A stretch of DNA of 36,564 nt from contig JAHWJY010000016.1 of assembly GCA_019348135.1 (NCBI GenBank), forward strand, positions 1 to 36,564, in the 5' to 3' direction. The notes beneath the pieces are model-generated. The model was not told the DNA's origin. It did not search any database and worked only from the letters and a program-made list of their open reading frames with translations. A program made the translations under genes and the position numbers. This document shows positions 15,780-25,089 of the stretch, one piece after another; within the stretch, counting starts at the first letter, position 1, and each line of letters begins with the position of its first letter. The DNA is from Actinomycetota bacterium. GTDB taxonomy: Bacteria; Actinomycetota; Nitriliruptoria; Nitriliruptorales; Nitriliruptoraceae.

Positions 15780-17521
15780 CGGCCGCCCCGAACCCGTCCT
15801 CCGCGCTCGCGCTCGTGGTCGCGGACGAGCTCGCACGGTGCGGCGTGACCGACGCGGTCCTGTCGCCGGGGTCGCGGTCGACCGCGCTCGCGCTCGTGCT
15901 GGCCGAGGACCCGCGGCTGCGGCTGCACGTCCAGCTCGACGAGCGCTCGGCCGGGTTCGTGGCGGTCGGACTCGCGCGTGCGACGGGTCGCCCCGCCGCG
16001 GTCGTGACGACCTCCGGCAGCGCCACGGCCAACCTGCACCCCGCGGTCGTCGAGGCCGACCACGGTCGGGTGCCGCTGCTCGTGCTCACGACCGACCGCC
16101 CGCCCGAGCTGCGCCACACGGCGAGCAACCAGACGATCGACCAGCTCCGGCTCTACGGCACGGCCGTCCGCTGGTTCTGCGAGCTCGGCGTCCCGGAGGA
16201 CCGCCCCGGCGTCGTCGCGTACTGGCGCTCGACCCTGTCCCGCGCCTACGCCGAGGCGACGGGGATCCGGGACGCGCCGGGACCGGTGCACTGCAACCTC
16301 GCCTTCCGCGAGCCGACCGTCCCCGAGACCGACGACGGTCGCAGCCGGGTCGAGCACGCCTTCCGGCAGGACCTCGCCGGTCGGCCCGGTGGCGACGCCT
16401 GGGTGACGACCACCCGCCCCCCGGCACAGCTCGCGCCGGAGCACGTCGCCGCCCTCGCCGAACGGATCGCCGGCACGGAGCGGGGACTCGTCGTCCTGGG
16501 CGACTCGCCCGCGGAGCTCGCGCCGGCGCTCGACCTCGCCGAGCGGGCCGGCTGGCCCGTCGTGGCCGAGCCGCTGTCGAACGCCCGGCTCGACGAGCGC
16601 GCCCTGACGCACGCGGCGCAGCTGACCGCCGTCCCGACCTTCGCCGCCCGCCACCGTCCCGATCTCGTGCTCCGCATCGGCCGGACCGGTCTGTCGCGGG
16701 GCGTCGCCCGCCTGCTGGGGCCGGACGTGCCGCAGCTGCTGATCGACGCGTCCGGCGCCTGGCTCGACCCCGAGCGGGCGGTCGCGGAGCTGCTGGTCGC
16801 CGACCCGTCCCGGACGTGCGCCGCGGTCGCGACGACCCTGGCCGCGCCCGCCGGCAGCGCCTGGCTCGACGCCTGGCGGACGGCCGACCGCGCCGCCGCG
16901 GGCGCCGTCGCCGGGATCCTCGACGCCGGCGACGCCCCGACCGAACCCCGCACGGCGCGCGACGTCGCCGCGGCCGTGCCGGACGGCGGCACGCTCGTCG
17001 TCGCGTCCTCCATGCCGATCCGCGATCTGGACGGCCACCTCCGGCCGCGTCGTGGTCTGCGCATCCTCGGCAACCGCGGCGCGAGTGGCATCGACGGCTT
17101 CGTCTCGACCGCGCTCGGTGTGGCCCTGGCCGGACCGCCGCCCACGGTCGCGCTCTGCGGCGACCTCAGCCTCCTGCACGACGCCAACGGGTTCCTGCTC
17201 GCTCCGGACGCGGCATCGGTGGACTGCACCTTCGTGGTCGTCGACAACGACGGCGGCGGGATCTTCTCCTTCCTCCCGCAGGCGCGGTACCCGGCGTCCT
17301 TCGAGCGGGTCTTCGCCACGCCCCACGGTCGCGACCTCGCGGACCTCGCGCGCTTCTCCCGGCTGCCGCACGAACGGGTGACGTCGGCCGACGCGCTGCC
17401 GGACGCGGTCCGTGCCTCCGTCGCCGCCGGCGGCATCCGGATCCTCGAGGTCCGGACGGACCGGGAGGCCAACGTCCTCCTGCACCAGCGGATCCAGGAC
17501 GCGGTCGCGGCGGTCGTGTGA
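15776..17521 (+). CDS. menD: 2-Succinyl-5-enolpyruvyl-6-hydroxy-3-cyclohexene-1-carboxylate synthase (MenD)
   Basis: GVTDAVLSPGSRSTALALVLAEDPRLRLHVQLDERSAGFVAVGLARATGRPAAVVTTSGSATANLHPAVVEA; ThDP-binding C-terminal domain GDLSLLHDANGFL; GTGA overlap with menC. Confidence 0.95.
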   Translation: MTAAPNPSSALALVVADELARCGVTDAVLSPGSRSTALALVLAEDPRLRLHVQLDERSAGFVAVGLARATGRPAAVVTTSGSATANLHPAVVEADHGRVPLLVLTTDRPPELRHTASNQTIDQLRLYGTAVRWFCELGVPEDRPGVVAYWRSTLSRAYAEATGIRDAPGPVHCNLAFREPTVPETDDGRSRVEHAFRQDLAGRPGGDAWVTTTRPPAQLAPEHVAALAERIAGTERGLVVLGDSPAELAPALDLAERAGWPVVAEPLSNARLDERALTHAAQLTAVPTFAARHRPDLVLRIGRTGLSRGVARLLGPDVPQLLIDASGAWLDPERAVAELLVADPSRTCAAVATTLAAPAGSAWLDAWRTADRAAAGAVAGILDAGDAPTEPRTARDVAAAVPDGGTLVVASSMPIRDLDGHLRPRRGLRILGNRGASGIDGFVSTALGVALAGPPPTVALCGDLSLLHDANGFLLAPDAASVDCTFVVVDNDGGGIFSFLPQARYPASFERVFATPHGRDLADLARFSRLPHERVTSADALPDAVRASVAAGGIRILEVRTDREANVLLHQRIQDAVAAVV

Positions 17522-18099
17522 CGCGCTGGCAGGAGCACCTCGCCGAGGTGCAGGGCCGGCTGGTGCGCTCACGCTACGACGACGCCCGAGAGGGCGGGGA
17601 TCGGCTCCGGGCCGGGGTCGGCCACCTCCGCGTCGCGACCCGTGACCTCCCCGGGGACGACCTCCCGCCCGCCCGGCTGCTCCCCCCGACCGCGCTCCGC
17701 CTCGCCCGCGATCACCTCGACCTCGAGCGCTCGGCAGAGGTCCTCTCCGCCGTGCTCGGTGCGGACCTCGACCTCGTGCGCCGCCACCTCGGTGGCAACC
17801 TCCGGCAGGTCGACGGCGCGAGCGTGCTGCTCGCGGTCCGGCACGGCGAGAACGCCGTCGGGACCGTCACGCTCGTCCTCACCGAAGACGCCGCGGGCAC
17901 CGTCGCCGGCGTGCACGCGCTCGCGGTCGCCGCGCCCTACCGGGGACGCGGCATCGGCTCGGCGCTGGCCGGGCGCGCCCTCGAGCTCGGGGCCGCCGCG
18001 GGCGCGGACCTCGCCGTCGCGACGTCGCTCGAGGCCGCCGGGGACGTGCTCGAGCGGCTGGGGCTGCGGCCGGTCGGTGACCGGCCCGCTCCCGCCTGA
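17518..18099 (+). CDS. GNAT-family N-acetyltransferase
   Basis: VHALAVAAPYRGRGIGSALAGRALELG (acetyl-CoA binding motif A); GTGTGA overlap with the menD stop. Confidence 0.75.
   Translation: MTRWQEHLAEVQGRLVRSRYDDAREGGDRLRAGVGHLRVATRDLPGDDLPPARLLPPTALRLARDHLDLERSAEVLSAVLGADLDLVRRHLGGNLRQVDGASVLLAVRHGENAVGTVTLVLTEDAAGTVAGVHALAVAAPYRGRGIGSALAGRALELGAAAGADLAVATSLEAAGDVLERLGLRPVGDRPAPA
18068..18086. terminator. Hairpin inside the last codons of the GNAT gene
   Basis: GGCCGGTC-GGT-GACCGGCC: perfect 8-bp stem, 3-nt loop, ~10 nt before the convergent stop codons. Confidence 0.45.
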
Positions 18100-19350
18100 T
18101 CAGGCGTCGGCATCGAAGGCGGACTGCATCGCGCGCAGCTTCACCCGCGTCTCCTCGAGCTCGTCCTCGGGCAGCGAGTCCGCCACGATGCCGGCGCCGG
18201 CGAACAGGCGGGCCCGCGCCCCCGACAGCTCGGCGCAGCGCAGCGCGATGCCCCACTCACCGTCGCCCGTGGCGTCGATCCACCCCACCGGGGCGGCGTA
18301 GCGGCCGCGGTCCATCCCCTCGAGCTCGCGGATGAGCGCCACCGCGCGGTCCCGCGGCACCCCGCCGACGGCCGCTGTCGGGTGCAGGGCCGCGGCGAGG
18401 TGCAGGGCCGTGTCCCGGCCGGGGTCGGCGAGGCGGCCGCGGAAGCGCGTCGCGAGGTGCATCACGTTGTCGAGCCGCAGGAGCTCCGGACCGTCGGGGT
18501 GCTCGAGCGTCGTGCACCGCGGCGCGAGCACCTCCGCGACCGTCCCCGCCGCGAGCTCGTGCTCCCACCGGTCCTTGGTCGAGGCGAGGAGCTCCTCGCC
18601 GATGCGCTCGTCCTCCTCCACGTCGACCCCGCGCCGCGCGGTGCCGGCGAGCGCGAGCGACTCGATCTCGTCCCCGAAGCGGCGGACCAGGAGCTCCGGC
18701 GTCGCGCCGACGAGCCCGTCGACGACGAACGTCGAGCAGCCGGGGAACCGCCGGTTGAGCCGGCGCGCGAGCACCCGCGGATCGAAGGGTGCGCGTGACC
18801 ACACCGCGTGGTCCCGCGCGAGCACGACCTTGTCGAGCTCGCCGGCGTGGATGCGGTCGACGGCGGCCGCGACGGCCTCGAGCCAGTGGACGTCCGGCAT
18901 CGACGACCCGGCGTACCGGGGTCTGTCGGCCGCCGCGTCGGCGCTCGCCCGCCCGGGTGCCAGGGTCGGGCGCTCCGGCACCGATCCGTCGGCGCTGACG
19001 GCCGTCACCCAGGCCGTCCCCGCCCGCCGGCCGACGAGGACGGTCGGCACGACGAGCGCGGAGCCGGCGGAGCGCGCGTCGAACGTGAAGCTGCCGAAGG
19101 CGACCGCGCCCGTGCCCGGGACCTCGACCTCGTCGCCGGTCTCGGTCGAGGCGAGCACCGCGGCGAACTCCGTCCGTGCCGTCGAGAAGCGGTCCGGACC
19201 GTCCGCCGTCAGCCGGACGGCCTCGCCCCACCCCACGAGCCCGTCCGCTCCCTGCAGCCACGCGAAGCCACCCGCCGCACCCGGGAGGTGGTCGAGGAGG
19301 TCGCCGGCGTCGTCCAGCGGCCACGTCCGGACGCGCAGGCGGGACGTCAT
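18100..19350 (-). CDS. menF: Isochorismate synthase (MenF/EntC family)
   Basis: DKVVLARDHAVWSRAPFDPRVLARRLNRRFPGCSTFVVDGLVGATPELLVRR, LALAGTARRGVDVEED, LHPTAAVGGVPRDRAVALIRELEGMDRGRYAAPVGWIDATGDGEWGIALRCAEL. Confidence 0.93.
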   Translation of the reverse strand: MTSRLRVRTWPLDDAGDLLDHLPGAAGGFAWLQGADGLVGWGEAVRLTADGPDRFSTARTEFAAVLASTETGDEVEVPGTGAVAFGSFTFDARSAGSALVVPTVLVGRRAGTAWVTAVSADGSVPERPTLAPGRASADAAADRPRYAGSSMPDVHWLEAVAAAVDRIHAGELDKVVLARDHAVWSRAPFDPRVLARRLNRRFPGCSTFVVDGLVGATPELLVRRFGDEIESLALAGTARRGVDVEEDERIGEELLASTKDRWEHELAAGTVAEVLAPRCTTLEHPDGPELLRLDNVMHLATRFRGRLADPGRDTALHLAAALHPTAAVGGVPRDRAVALIRELEGMDRGRYAAPVGWIDATGDGEWGIALRCAELSGARARLFAGAGIVADSLPEDELEETRVKLRAMQSAFDADA

Positions 19351-19859
19351 CCCGGGGCGCCGGTCTCGCGGTCCCAGCGCTCGCGGGCCGCGACCAGGAG
19401 GAGCTCACGGAAGTGGCGTCCGACGAGCTGTTCGGTGGCCGGCAGCATGGTCTCGAACGCCGACACGAGCCGGGCGGCGGCCTCCTCGTCGTCGTCCGAG
19501 GTCCCGAGGACGGGGTCGCGGACGAACCGGACGAACAGGTCGACGGCGTGATCGGCGAGCGGACGCATGGCGACGTCCGTGCGCCGCGCCAGGTCGAGGA
19601 ACTCCCCCAGGGGCAGCCCGGCCTCGACGAGCTCCAGGGCGGTGCGGACCAGCTCGGCGTCCTCGACGGCGTAGCGCGGCGGATCGTCCGTCCGCGCCAC
19701 GAGCAGCCCCTCACGGGCCACCGTCTGGAGGACGGGCAGCGACAGGCCCGTGATCTCGGCCAGCTCGTCCAACGGCACGAGACCGTCGCCTCCGGCCAGC
19801 ACCCTCACGAGGGCCTCGTCCGAGGCGTCGGCGTCGGAGGGCAGCCGTGGCTCGTTCAC
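19347..19859 (-). CDS. MerR-like HTH regulator
   Basis: GDGLVPLDELAEITGLSLPVLQTVAREGLLVARTDDPPRYAVEDAELVRTALELVEAGLPLGEFLDLARR; GTG start at 19859; ATGA overlap with menF. Confidence 0.65.
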   Translation of the reverse strand: MNEPRLPSDADASDEALVRVLAGGDGLVPLDELAEITGLSLPVLQTVAREGLLVARTDDPPRYAVEDAELVRTALELVEAGLPLGEFLDLARRTDVAMRPLADHAVDLFVRFVRDPVLGTSDDDEEAAARLVSAFETMLPATEQLVGRHFRELLLVAARERWDRETGAPG

Positions 19860-20698
19860 CGCTTGCGGAACCGCCCGCCCTTCCCCGCGTCGGGGCCCAC
19901 CTTGCCGCCCTTCGCCGTGAAGTTCGACAGGTCCACGGGGGCAGCGTCCGTCGCCGGACCCGTCGACGTCGCCGCGTCGTCGGCCGTGCCCTCGGCGGCG
20001 GGATCGCCGAGGTCGTCCTCCCAGGCGGCGTGGTCGTCGCTCGGGGCCGCTCCATCCACGGGCGCGACCGGTTCGGTCGGCGCGGCGGCGGCCGGTGACG
20101 TGGGCGAGGGGGCGGCGTCGTCCATGCCGAGCTCGGACACCGCGGCCGCGAGGTCGTCGAGGTCGAAGTCGTCGGCGTCGTCATCGGCGGCCGGGGCCGG
20201 TGGCTCGGCGGGTGCGGGCGGGGGCACGGGCGCCGGCGCGGCCGGGTCGTTCGTGGGCGGCGTCCAGCCCGGCACCTCGCCCTCGGACGGCAGGGTCCGG
20301 GGCCAACCGGCCTCGACCTGGTCGTCCTGGCCCTCCACCGGGTCCGGTCCGGGCACCGCGGTGCCGCCGTCCGGGGTCGTCTCGACGGAGTCGACGGCGG
20401 CCGCGGCGGCGGCCGCGAGGTCGTCCCCGCCCGGCGCGGCGTCCGCCGGATCCGCGGGCGGGATCCAGGGCTCGCCCTCGGGCTCCGCCACGGGCTCGTC
20501 GCCCGGCGGCGGGGTGAAGCCTCCCAGCGTCGTCGAGTCGACGCTCGCGACCCACGGTTGCGGCTCGTCCGACTCCTCGGCGTCGGCGGCCGGTCCGGAC
20601 CCGGTGGCGACCGTGTCGACGCGGTGGCCCACGTGGCAGACGCCGTCGTCGTCGACGGGCACCTCGGAGCCGCACTCGGGACAGAAGGCGCGGGGCAT
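19856..20698 (-). CDS. Zinc-ribbon protein with long Pro/Ala/Asp-rich region and basic C-terminus
   Basis: MPRAFCPECGSEVPVDDDGVCHVGHRV (CxxC...CxxxH), low-complexity middle, GGKVGPDAGKGGRFRKR end; GTGA overlap with the MerR-like gene. Confidence 0.7.
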   Translation of the reverse strand: MPRAFCPECGSEVPVDDDGVCHVGHRVDTVATGSGPAADAEESDEPQPWVASVDSTTLGGFTPPPGDEPVAEPEGEPWIPPADPADAAPGGDDLAAAAAAAVDSVETTPDGGTAVPGPDPVEGQDDQVEAGWPRTLPSEGEVPGWTPPTNDPAAPAPVPPPAPAEPPAPAADDDADDFDLDDLAAAVSELGMDDAAPSPTSPAAAAPTEPVAPVDGAAPSDDHAAWEDDLGDPAAEGTADDAATSTGPATDAAPVDLSNFTAKGGKVGPDAGKGGRFRKR

Positions 20699-20839
20699 GG
20701 TCCTCCCTGCAGTCGGACTGGCGGTCGTCGTTGCCTCCGCGCTGGGCGTCGGCTCGACGTGCTCGACCCGCGCTGGCACGCGGGGCGGGGCGGTCGACCC
20801 CGGCCGGTAGCCTGCCACACGCCGACGGCGAGGACGAGC

Positions 20840-21556
20840 GTGGCCCACACCGCACTGCCGGACCCCGGCCGCGACGCCAAGGACGCGGCCCTCGTCCAGG
20901 CGATGTTCGACCGGGTCGCGCCGAGGTACGACCTCGCGAACGCGCTGCTGTCCTTCGGCCAGGATGCGCACTGGCGACGGGTCACCGCGGCGGCCGCGCG
21001 ACCCGCCGGCGCGGTGGTGCTCGACGTCGCGTCGGGGCCCGGCAACGTCGCCATCGCCCTCATCGCCCGCGGGGCGCGCCGTGTCGTCGCCCTCGACCTG
21101 TCCCTCAACATGCTCCTCGAGGGTGCCCGCCGCGACTACCCCGACGTCGCCTTCGTGCACGGCGACGCGCAGCGGTTGCCGTTCCCCGACGGATCCTTCG
21201 ACGCCGTCACCATCTCGTTCGGCCTGCGCAACGTCCCCGACCCGAGGGTGGCGCTCGAGGAGTTCGCTCGCGTGCTGCGTCCCGGTGGTCGCGTCGTCAT
21301 CGCGGAGTTCGCGGCACCGACCTGGCCACCGTTCCGGACGCTCTACACCGAGTACCTCATGCGGGCCCTGCCCGAGGTCGCCAGGGTCGTGTCGTCCGAT
21401 GCACCGGCGTACCGCTACCTGGCCGACTCGATCCGCGCCTGGCCGGACCGCGCGACGGTCGCCTCGTGGCTGGAGCGGGCCGGCTTCGGTGAGGTCCGGG
21501 TCAAGGACCTGTCCGGCGGCGTGGTCGCCGTGCACCGCGGCTTCCGCCGGGCCTGA
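20840..21556 (+). CDS. menG: Demethylmenaquinone methyltransferase (MenG/UbiE)
   Basis: MFDRVAPRYDLANALLSFGQDAHWRR, VLDVASGPGNVAIALI, FPDGSFDAVTISFGLRNVPDPRVALEEFARVLRPGGRVVIAEF; GTG start at 20840. Confidence 0.93.
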   Translation: MAHTALPDPGRDAKDAALVQAMFDRVAPRYDLANALLSFGQDAHWRRVTAAAARPAGAVVLDVASGPGNVAIALIARGARRVVALDLSLNMLLEGARRDYPDVAFVHGDAQRLPFPDGSFDAVTISFGLRNVPDPRVALEEFARVLRPGGRVVIAEFAAPTWPPFRTLYTEYLMRALPEVARVVSSDAPAYRYLADSIRAWPDRATVASWLERAGFGEVRVKDLSGGVVAVHRGFRRA

Positions 21557-21639
21557 CGCTCCTCGGCGGGTGGTCGACCGCACCGTCGACGGGCGACGAC
21601 GCGGTTACGCTCTGCTGACCACCGGACCGAGAGGCACCC

Positions 21640-22674
21640 ATGAGCTCCACGCTGACGTCCCCGCGACGGCGCCCGCTCTCGCTGCTCCTGACCGTCCTGG
21701 CGGTCGTGACGGCGGCGTGCGGGACGAACTCGCCGGACCCGGAGACGCGCCTGAACTCGGCGGTCGAGAACACCTTCGACGGGGCCTTCTCGTACACGCT
21801 GACCGTCGACGCGGACCGGGCCGCGCTCGAGGCCATGGGCGACGGCGCGGGCGACGCCGCGACCTTCCTCCAGACCTTCGGGTTCTCCGGCGTCGTGGAC
21901 GGTGAGGACGGCAGGAGCTTCGCCATCGACCTCGGGGGCAACGCCCCGCTCCTCGAGCTGCGGACGTTCAGCGACGAGGCGTTCTACGTGAACGTCGGCC
22001 TCAACGACTTCCTCTCGCTCGCCGGCGCCGGTGCCTTCGACCCCCGCGACGAGCTGGCGCCGGCGCTCGATGCGCTCGGGTTCGAGGACGAGGTCAAGGC
22101 GGCGGTGCTCGACGCGCTCGACGGCAAGTGGGTCGGCGTCGAGGGCGAGCTGGACGTCGCGCGGCTCCAGGCGCTGATGGGTGCGGACGCCCCGACGGTC
22201 GACGAGGAGGAGGCCAGCGAGGCCGCCGCCGAGCTCTTCGGCGACGACGCGGCCGGCTTCTTCGAGCGCTACGTCACGATCGTCGAGACGGTGGCGGAGG
22301 ACGACACCGAGCGGTTCGAGGTGGCGTTCGAGCTGCGCGAGCTCATGCGTGCGATGGGCGAGCTGAACCAGCGCGTCGGGGCCGAGGGCTCGGACGCGTT
22401 GACGGACGTGGAGGCCGATCTCCAGGACCTGCCCGAGACGGTCCCCGGCACGGTGATCGTGGACGAGGGCCACGTCACGCTCATCCGGCTCGATGTGGCG
22501 GACACGGCCCGCCAGGCCGGCGCGGAGCTCGAGGGCGCGATCGTGCTCCAGGTCGCGTTCGCCGACTTCGACGACGTGGAGCCGCTGTCGCGTCCCGAGG
22601 GCGCGACGGTGCTCACCGACGAGCAGTTCACCGACGCCATGGCGAAGCTCATCGGCCTCACCGGCGGTCTCTAG
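21640..22674 (+). CDS. Lipoprotein of unknown function
   Basis: MSSTLTSPRRRPLSLLLTVLAVVTAACGTNS lipoprotein signal; 344 aa; no recognised catalytic motif. Confidence 0.78.
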   Translation: MSSTLTSPRRRPLSLLLTVLAVVTAACGTNSPDPETRLNSAVENTFDGAFSYTLTVDADRAALEAMGDGAGDAATFLQTFGFSGVVDGEDGRSFAIDLGGNAPLLELRTFSDEAFYVNVGLNDFLSLAGAGAFDPRDELAPALDALGFEDEVKAAVLDALDGKWVGVEGELDVARLQALMGADAPTVDEEEASEAAAELFGDDAAGFFERYVTIVETVAEDDTERFEVAFELRELMRAMGELNQRVGAEGSDALTDVEADLQDLPETVPGTVIVDEGHVTLIRLDVADTARQAGAELEGAIVLQVAFADFDDVEPLSRPEGATVLTDEQFTDAMAKLIGLTGGL

Positions 22675-22676
22675 GG

Positions 22677-22692
22677 GACCGGGGGCCCGGTC
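22677..22692. terminator. Short inverted repeat after the lipoprotein stop
   Basis: GACCGGG-gg-CCCGGTC, 3 nt past the stop codon. Confidence 0.4.
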
Positions 22693-22706
22693 GGCCCACG
22701 CGGGGC

Positions 22707-22736
22707 TTGGCTAGGGTCGGCCGGCCTGGTTACACT
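22707..22736 (+). promoter_or_regulatory. Sigma70-like promoter for the geranylgeranyl/menaquinone reductase gene
   Basis: TTGGCT (22707-22712), 18-nt spacer, TACACT (22731-22736). Confidence 0.6.
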
Positions 22737-22738
22737 CA

Positions 22739-22770
22739 CCTGCGCTTGTGAAGAACTTCACAAGCGCAGG
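22739..22770. promoter_or_regulatory. Candidate Rex operator in an extended palindrome
   Basis: CCTGCGCTTGTGAAG-AA-CTTCACAAGCGCAGG: 15-nt perfect arms; 22746-22763 reads TTGTGAA-GAAC-TTCACAA, a perfect match to the Rex consensus. Confidence 0.8.
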
Positions 22771-22796
22771 TCCCGGACCATCGGCGAGGAGGCGAC

Positions 22797-24062
22797 ATGC
22801 GTGCACCGGTCACGTACGCCGACGTCGTGGTCGTCGGGGCCGGACCGGGCGGGAGCACCACGGCGGCCCACCTCGCGGGTCTCGGACACGACGTCCTGCT
22901 GATCGAGAAGGAGTCGTTCCCGCGCGACAAGGTCTGCGGGGACGGGCTCACGCCGCGCGTCATCAAGGAGCTGCTCGACCTCGGGCTCGAACGCGAGGCG
23001 CGGGGCGAGGTCCCCGGCTGGGCGACGCAGCACGGGCTACGGATCCACGGCGGCCACACGGTCATGCAGCTGCCGTGGCCGACGCTCGAGGACTGGCCGG
23101 GTTGGGGAGGTACGGCGACCCGGAAGGTGTTCGACGCCCGCCTGGCCGACCTCGCCGTCGAACGCGGCGCGATGCTGTGGCAGTCCACCACCGTGACCGG
23201 CCCGGTGCGGCGGGACGACCTCGGTGGCCGCATCGCCGGCGTGCGCTGGCGCGACGCCGAGGGCGGCGAGGGCGAGGTCCGCGCCCCGGTGGTCGTGGCG
23301 GCGGACGGCCCGAGCTCGAAGCTCGCGTCCGCGATGGGGCTGCAGCGACGCACGGACCGGCCGATGGCGGTCGCGGTGCGGACCTACTACGAGTCGCCGG
23401 CGGCCGACGACGACTGGATCAGCTCGTTCCTCGACCTGCGTGACGACACCGGTGACCTGCTGTCGGGCTACGGCTGGATCTTCCCCCTCGACGACGGGAC
23501 CATCAACGTCGGCCTCGGTCTGCTCGACACGTCGAAGGATTTCCGCAACGTCAACTACCGCGAGCTCATGACGCGCTGGGCGCGGGGGCTCGAGGCCGAG
23601 TGGGGCACGGCCGTCGAGGCGCAACGTGGCCCCATCCGGTCGGGTCCCATCCCGATGGGCTTCAACCGCACCCCGCTCCACCGCTCCGGCCTGGTGCTCG
23701 TGGGCGACTCGGCGGGCATGGTCAACCCCATGAACGGCGAGGGCATCTCGTACGCCATGGAGTCGGCCAAGCTCGCGGCCGAGGTCATCGACCACGCCCT
23801 CGCCGTCCGCCGCACGGACGTCCTGGACGGCTACGACCGCGAGCTGCGTCGCCGCTGGGGCGGCTACTACACCCTCGGCCGGCTCTTCGCCGACCTCATG
23901 GGCCACCCCACCGTCATGCACGTGTGCACCGAGTACGGCATGCCCGTCCGGCCCCTGATGGAGTTCGTCTTCAAGCTGATGGCGCACCTGACGGACGAGC
24001 GCCCGTCCGATGCGAAGGACGCGATCATCAACACCCTCAGCAGGTTGGCACCCGCCGCCTGA
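22797..24062 (+). CDS. Geranylgeranyl reductase family FAD protein, probable menaquinone reductase (MenJ-like)
   Basis: [87 protein letters not shown]; sits between menG and nuo. Confidence 0.88.
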   Translation: MRAPVTYADVVVVGAGPGGSTTAAHLAGLGHDVLLIEKESFPRDKVCGDGLTPRVIKELLDLGLEREARGEVPGWATQHGLRIHGGHTVMQLPWPTLEDWPGWGGTATRKVFDARLADLAVERGAMLWQSTTVTGPVRRDDLGGRIAGVRWRDAEGGEGEVRAPVVVAADGPSSKLASAMGLQRRTDRPMAVAVRTYYESPAADDDWISSFLDLRDDTGDLLSGYGWIFPLDDGTINVGLGLLDTSKDFRNVNYRELMTRWARGLEAEWGTAVEAQRGPIRSGPIPMGFNRTPLHRSGLVLVGDSAGMVNPMNGEGISYAMESAKLAAEVIDHALAVRRTDVLDGYDRELRRRWGGYYTLGRLFADLMGHPTVMHVCTEYGMPVRPLMEFVFKLMAHLTDERPSDAKDAIINTLSRLAPAA

Positions 24063-24115
24063 CACGCCCACCCCCGGGGTTCCTCGGGGACCCGGTCGCC
24101 CGACCGGTGATCACC

Positions 24116-24145
24116 TTGCAGGTCCCGAGCTCCCACCCCTACGGT
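24116..24145 (+). promoter_or_regulatory. Possible promoter for the nuo operon
   Basis: TTGCAG (24116-24121), 18-nt spacer, TACGGT (24140-24145), in the 188-nt gap before nuoA. Confidence 0.4.
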
Positions 24146-24250
24146 TCGCCCCGAGCGAGAGGCGTCCACGACGTTCTCCGACCCGGGTCCCCCGGGAGCC
24201 CGCACCGGCCGCCCGACACGCCCACGCTCGACCCCAGAGAGGACGGGATC

Positions 24251-24610
24251 GTGCTTTCCGAGTACCTACCCATCCTGCTGTTGTTCATCGTCGCGGCGGC
24301 GTTCGCCGTCGGGTCCATCGCGGCGGCGAGCCTCGTCGGTCCGAGCGTGCCGAACCCGACCAAGCTGGCGGCCTACGAGTCCGGCAACGAGCCGCTCGCC
24401 GACGTCAAGGGCACCCGCTTCTCCGTCCAGTTCTACCTCGTCGCGATGATGTTCCTCATCTTCGACATCGAGACCGTCTTCCTCTACCCATGGGCGGTCG
24501 TCTACCGCAGCCTCGGGTGGTTCGCGCTGGGTCAGATGGCGATCTTCATCGGCATCCTCGGCGTCGCCTTCGTCTACGAGCTCGGCCGAGGAGGTCTCGA
24601 ATGGGACTAG
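24251..24610 (+). CDS. nuoA: NADH-quinone oxidoreductase subunit A
   Basis: [44 protein letters not shown] start at 24251. Confidence 0.96.
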   Translation: MLSEYLPILLLFIVAAAFAVGSIAAASLVGPSVPNPTKLAAYESGNEPLADVKGTRFSVQFYLVAMMFLIFDIETVFLYPWAVVYRSLGWFALGQMAIFIGILGVAFVYELGRGGLEWD

Positions 24611-25089
24611 AGGAGAAGCTGCCCTCCGGGATCCTCCTGACGAACCTCGAGAAGGTCGTCAACTACAGCCGTGGCGCCTCGCTGTGGCCGGCCACGTTCG
24701 GGCTGGCGTGCTGCGCCATCGAGATGATGGCCACCGGTGGCGCCCGCCACGACATGGCACGGTTCGGGATGGAGGTCTTCCGCGCGTCCCCGCGCCAGGC
24801 CGACCTCATGATCGTGGCCGGTCGGGTCAGCCAGAAGATGGCTCCCGTCCTGCGGCGCATCTACGACCAGATGTCGGACCCGAAGTGGGTCCTGTCGATG
24901 GGCGTGTGCGCCACCTCCGGCGGCATGTTCAACAACTACGCGCTCGTCCAGGGCGTGGACCACATCGTGCCGGTCGACATGTACGTCCCGGGGTGCCCGC
25001 CGCGCCCCGAGATGCTGATGGACGGGATCCTCAAGCTCCACGCCAAGATCCGGGGCGAGACGTTCGAGGAGCAGGGGGCCCGCGCGTGA
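24601..25089 (+). CDS. nuoB: NADH-quinone oxidoreductase subunit B
   Basis: [55 protein letters not shown]; overlaps nuoA by 10 nt. Confidence 0.97.
   Translation: MGLEEKLPSGILLTNLEKVVNYSRGASLWPATFGLACCAIEMMATGGARHDMARFGMEVFRASPRQADLMIVAGRVSQKMAPVLRRIYDQMSDPKWVLSMGVCATSGGMFNNYALVQGVDHIVPVDMYVPGCPPRPEMLMDGILKLHAKIRGETFEEQGARA

Noticed and set aside
21575-21596. Two GTCGAC palindromes upstream of the 21640 lipoprotein gene
   Set aside because: GTCGAC is common in this high-GC sequence; two close copies are not enough to call an operator.
24092-24107. CCGGTCG-CC-CGACCGG inverted repeat before nuoA as a second regulator site
   Set aside because: It does not match the Rex core, and GC-rich inverted repeats of this size are expected by chance here; at most a weak terminator after the reductase gene.
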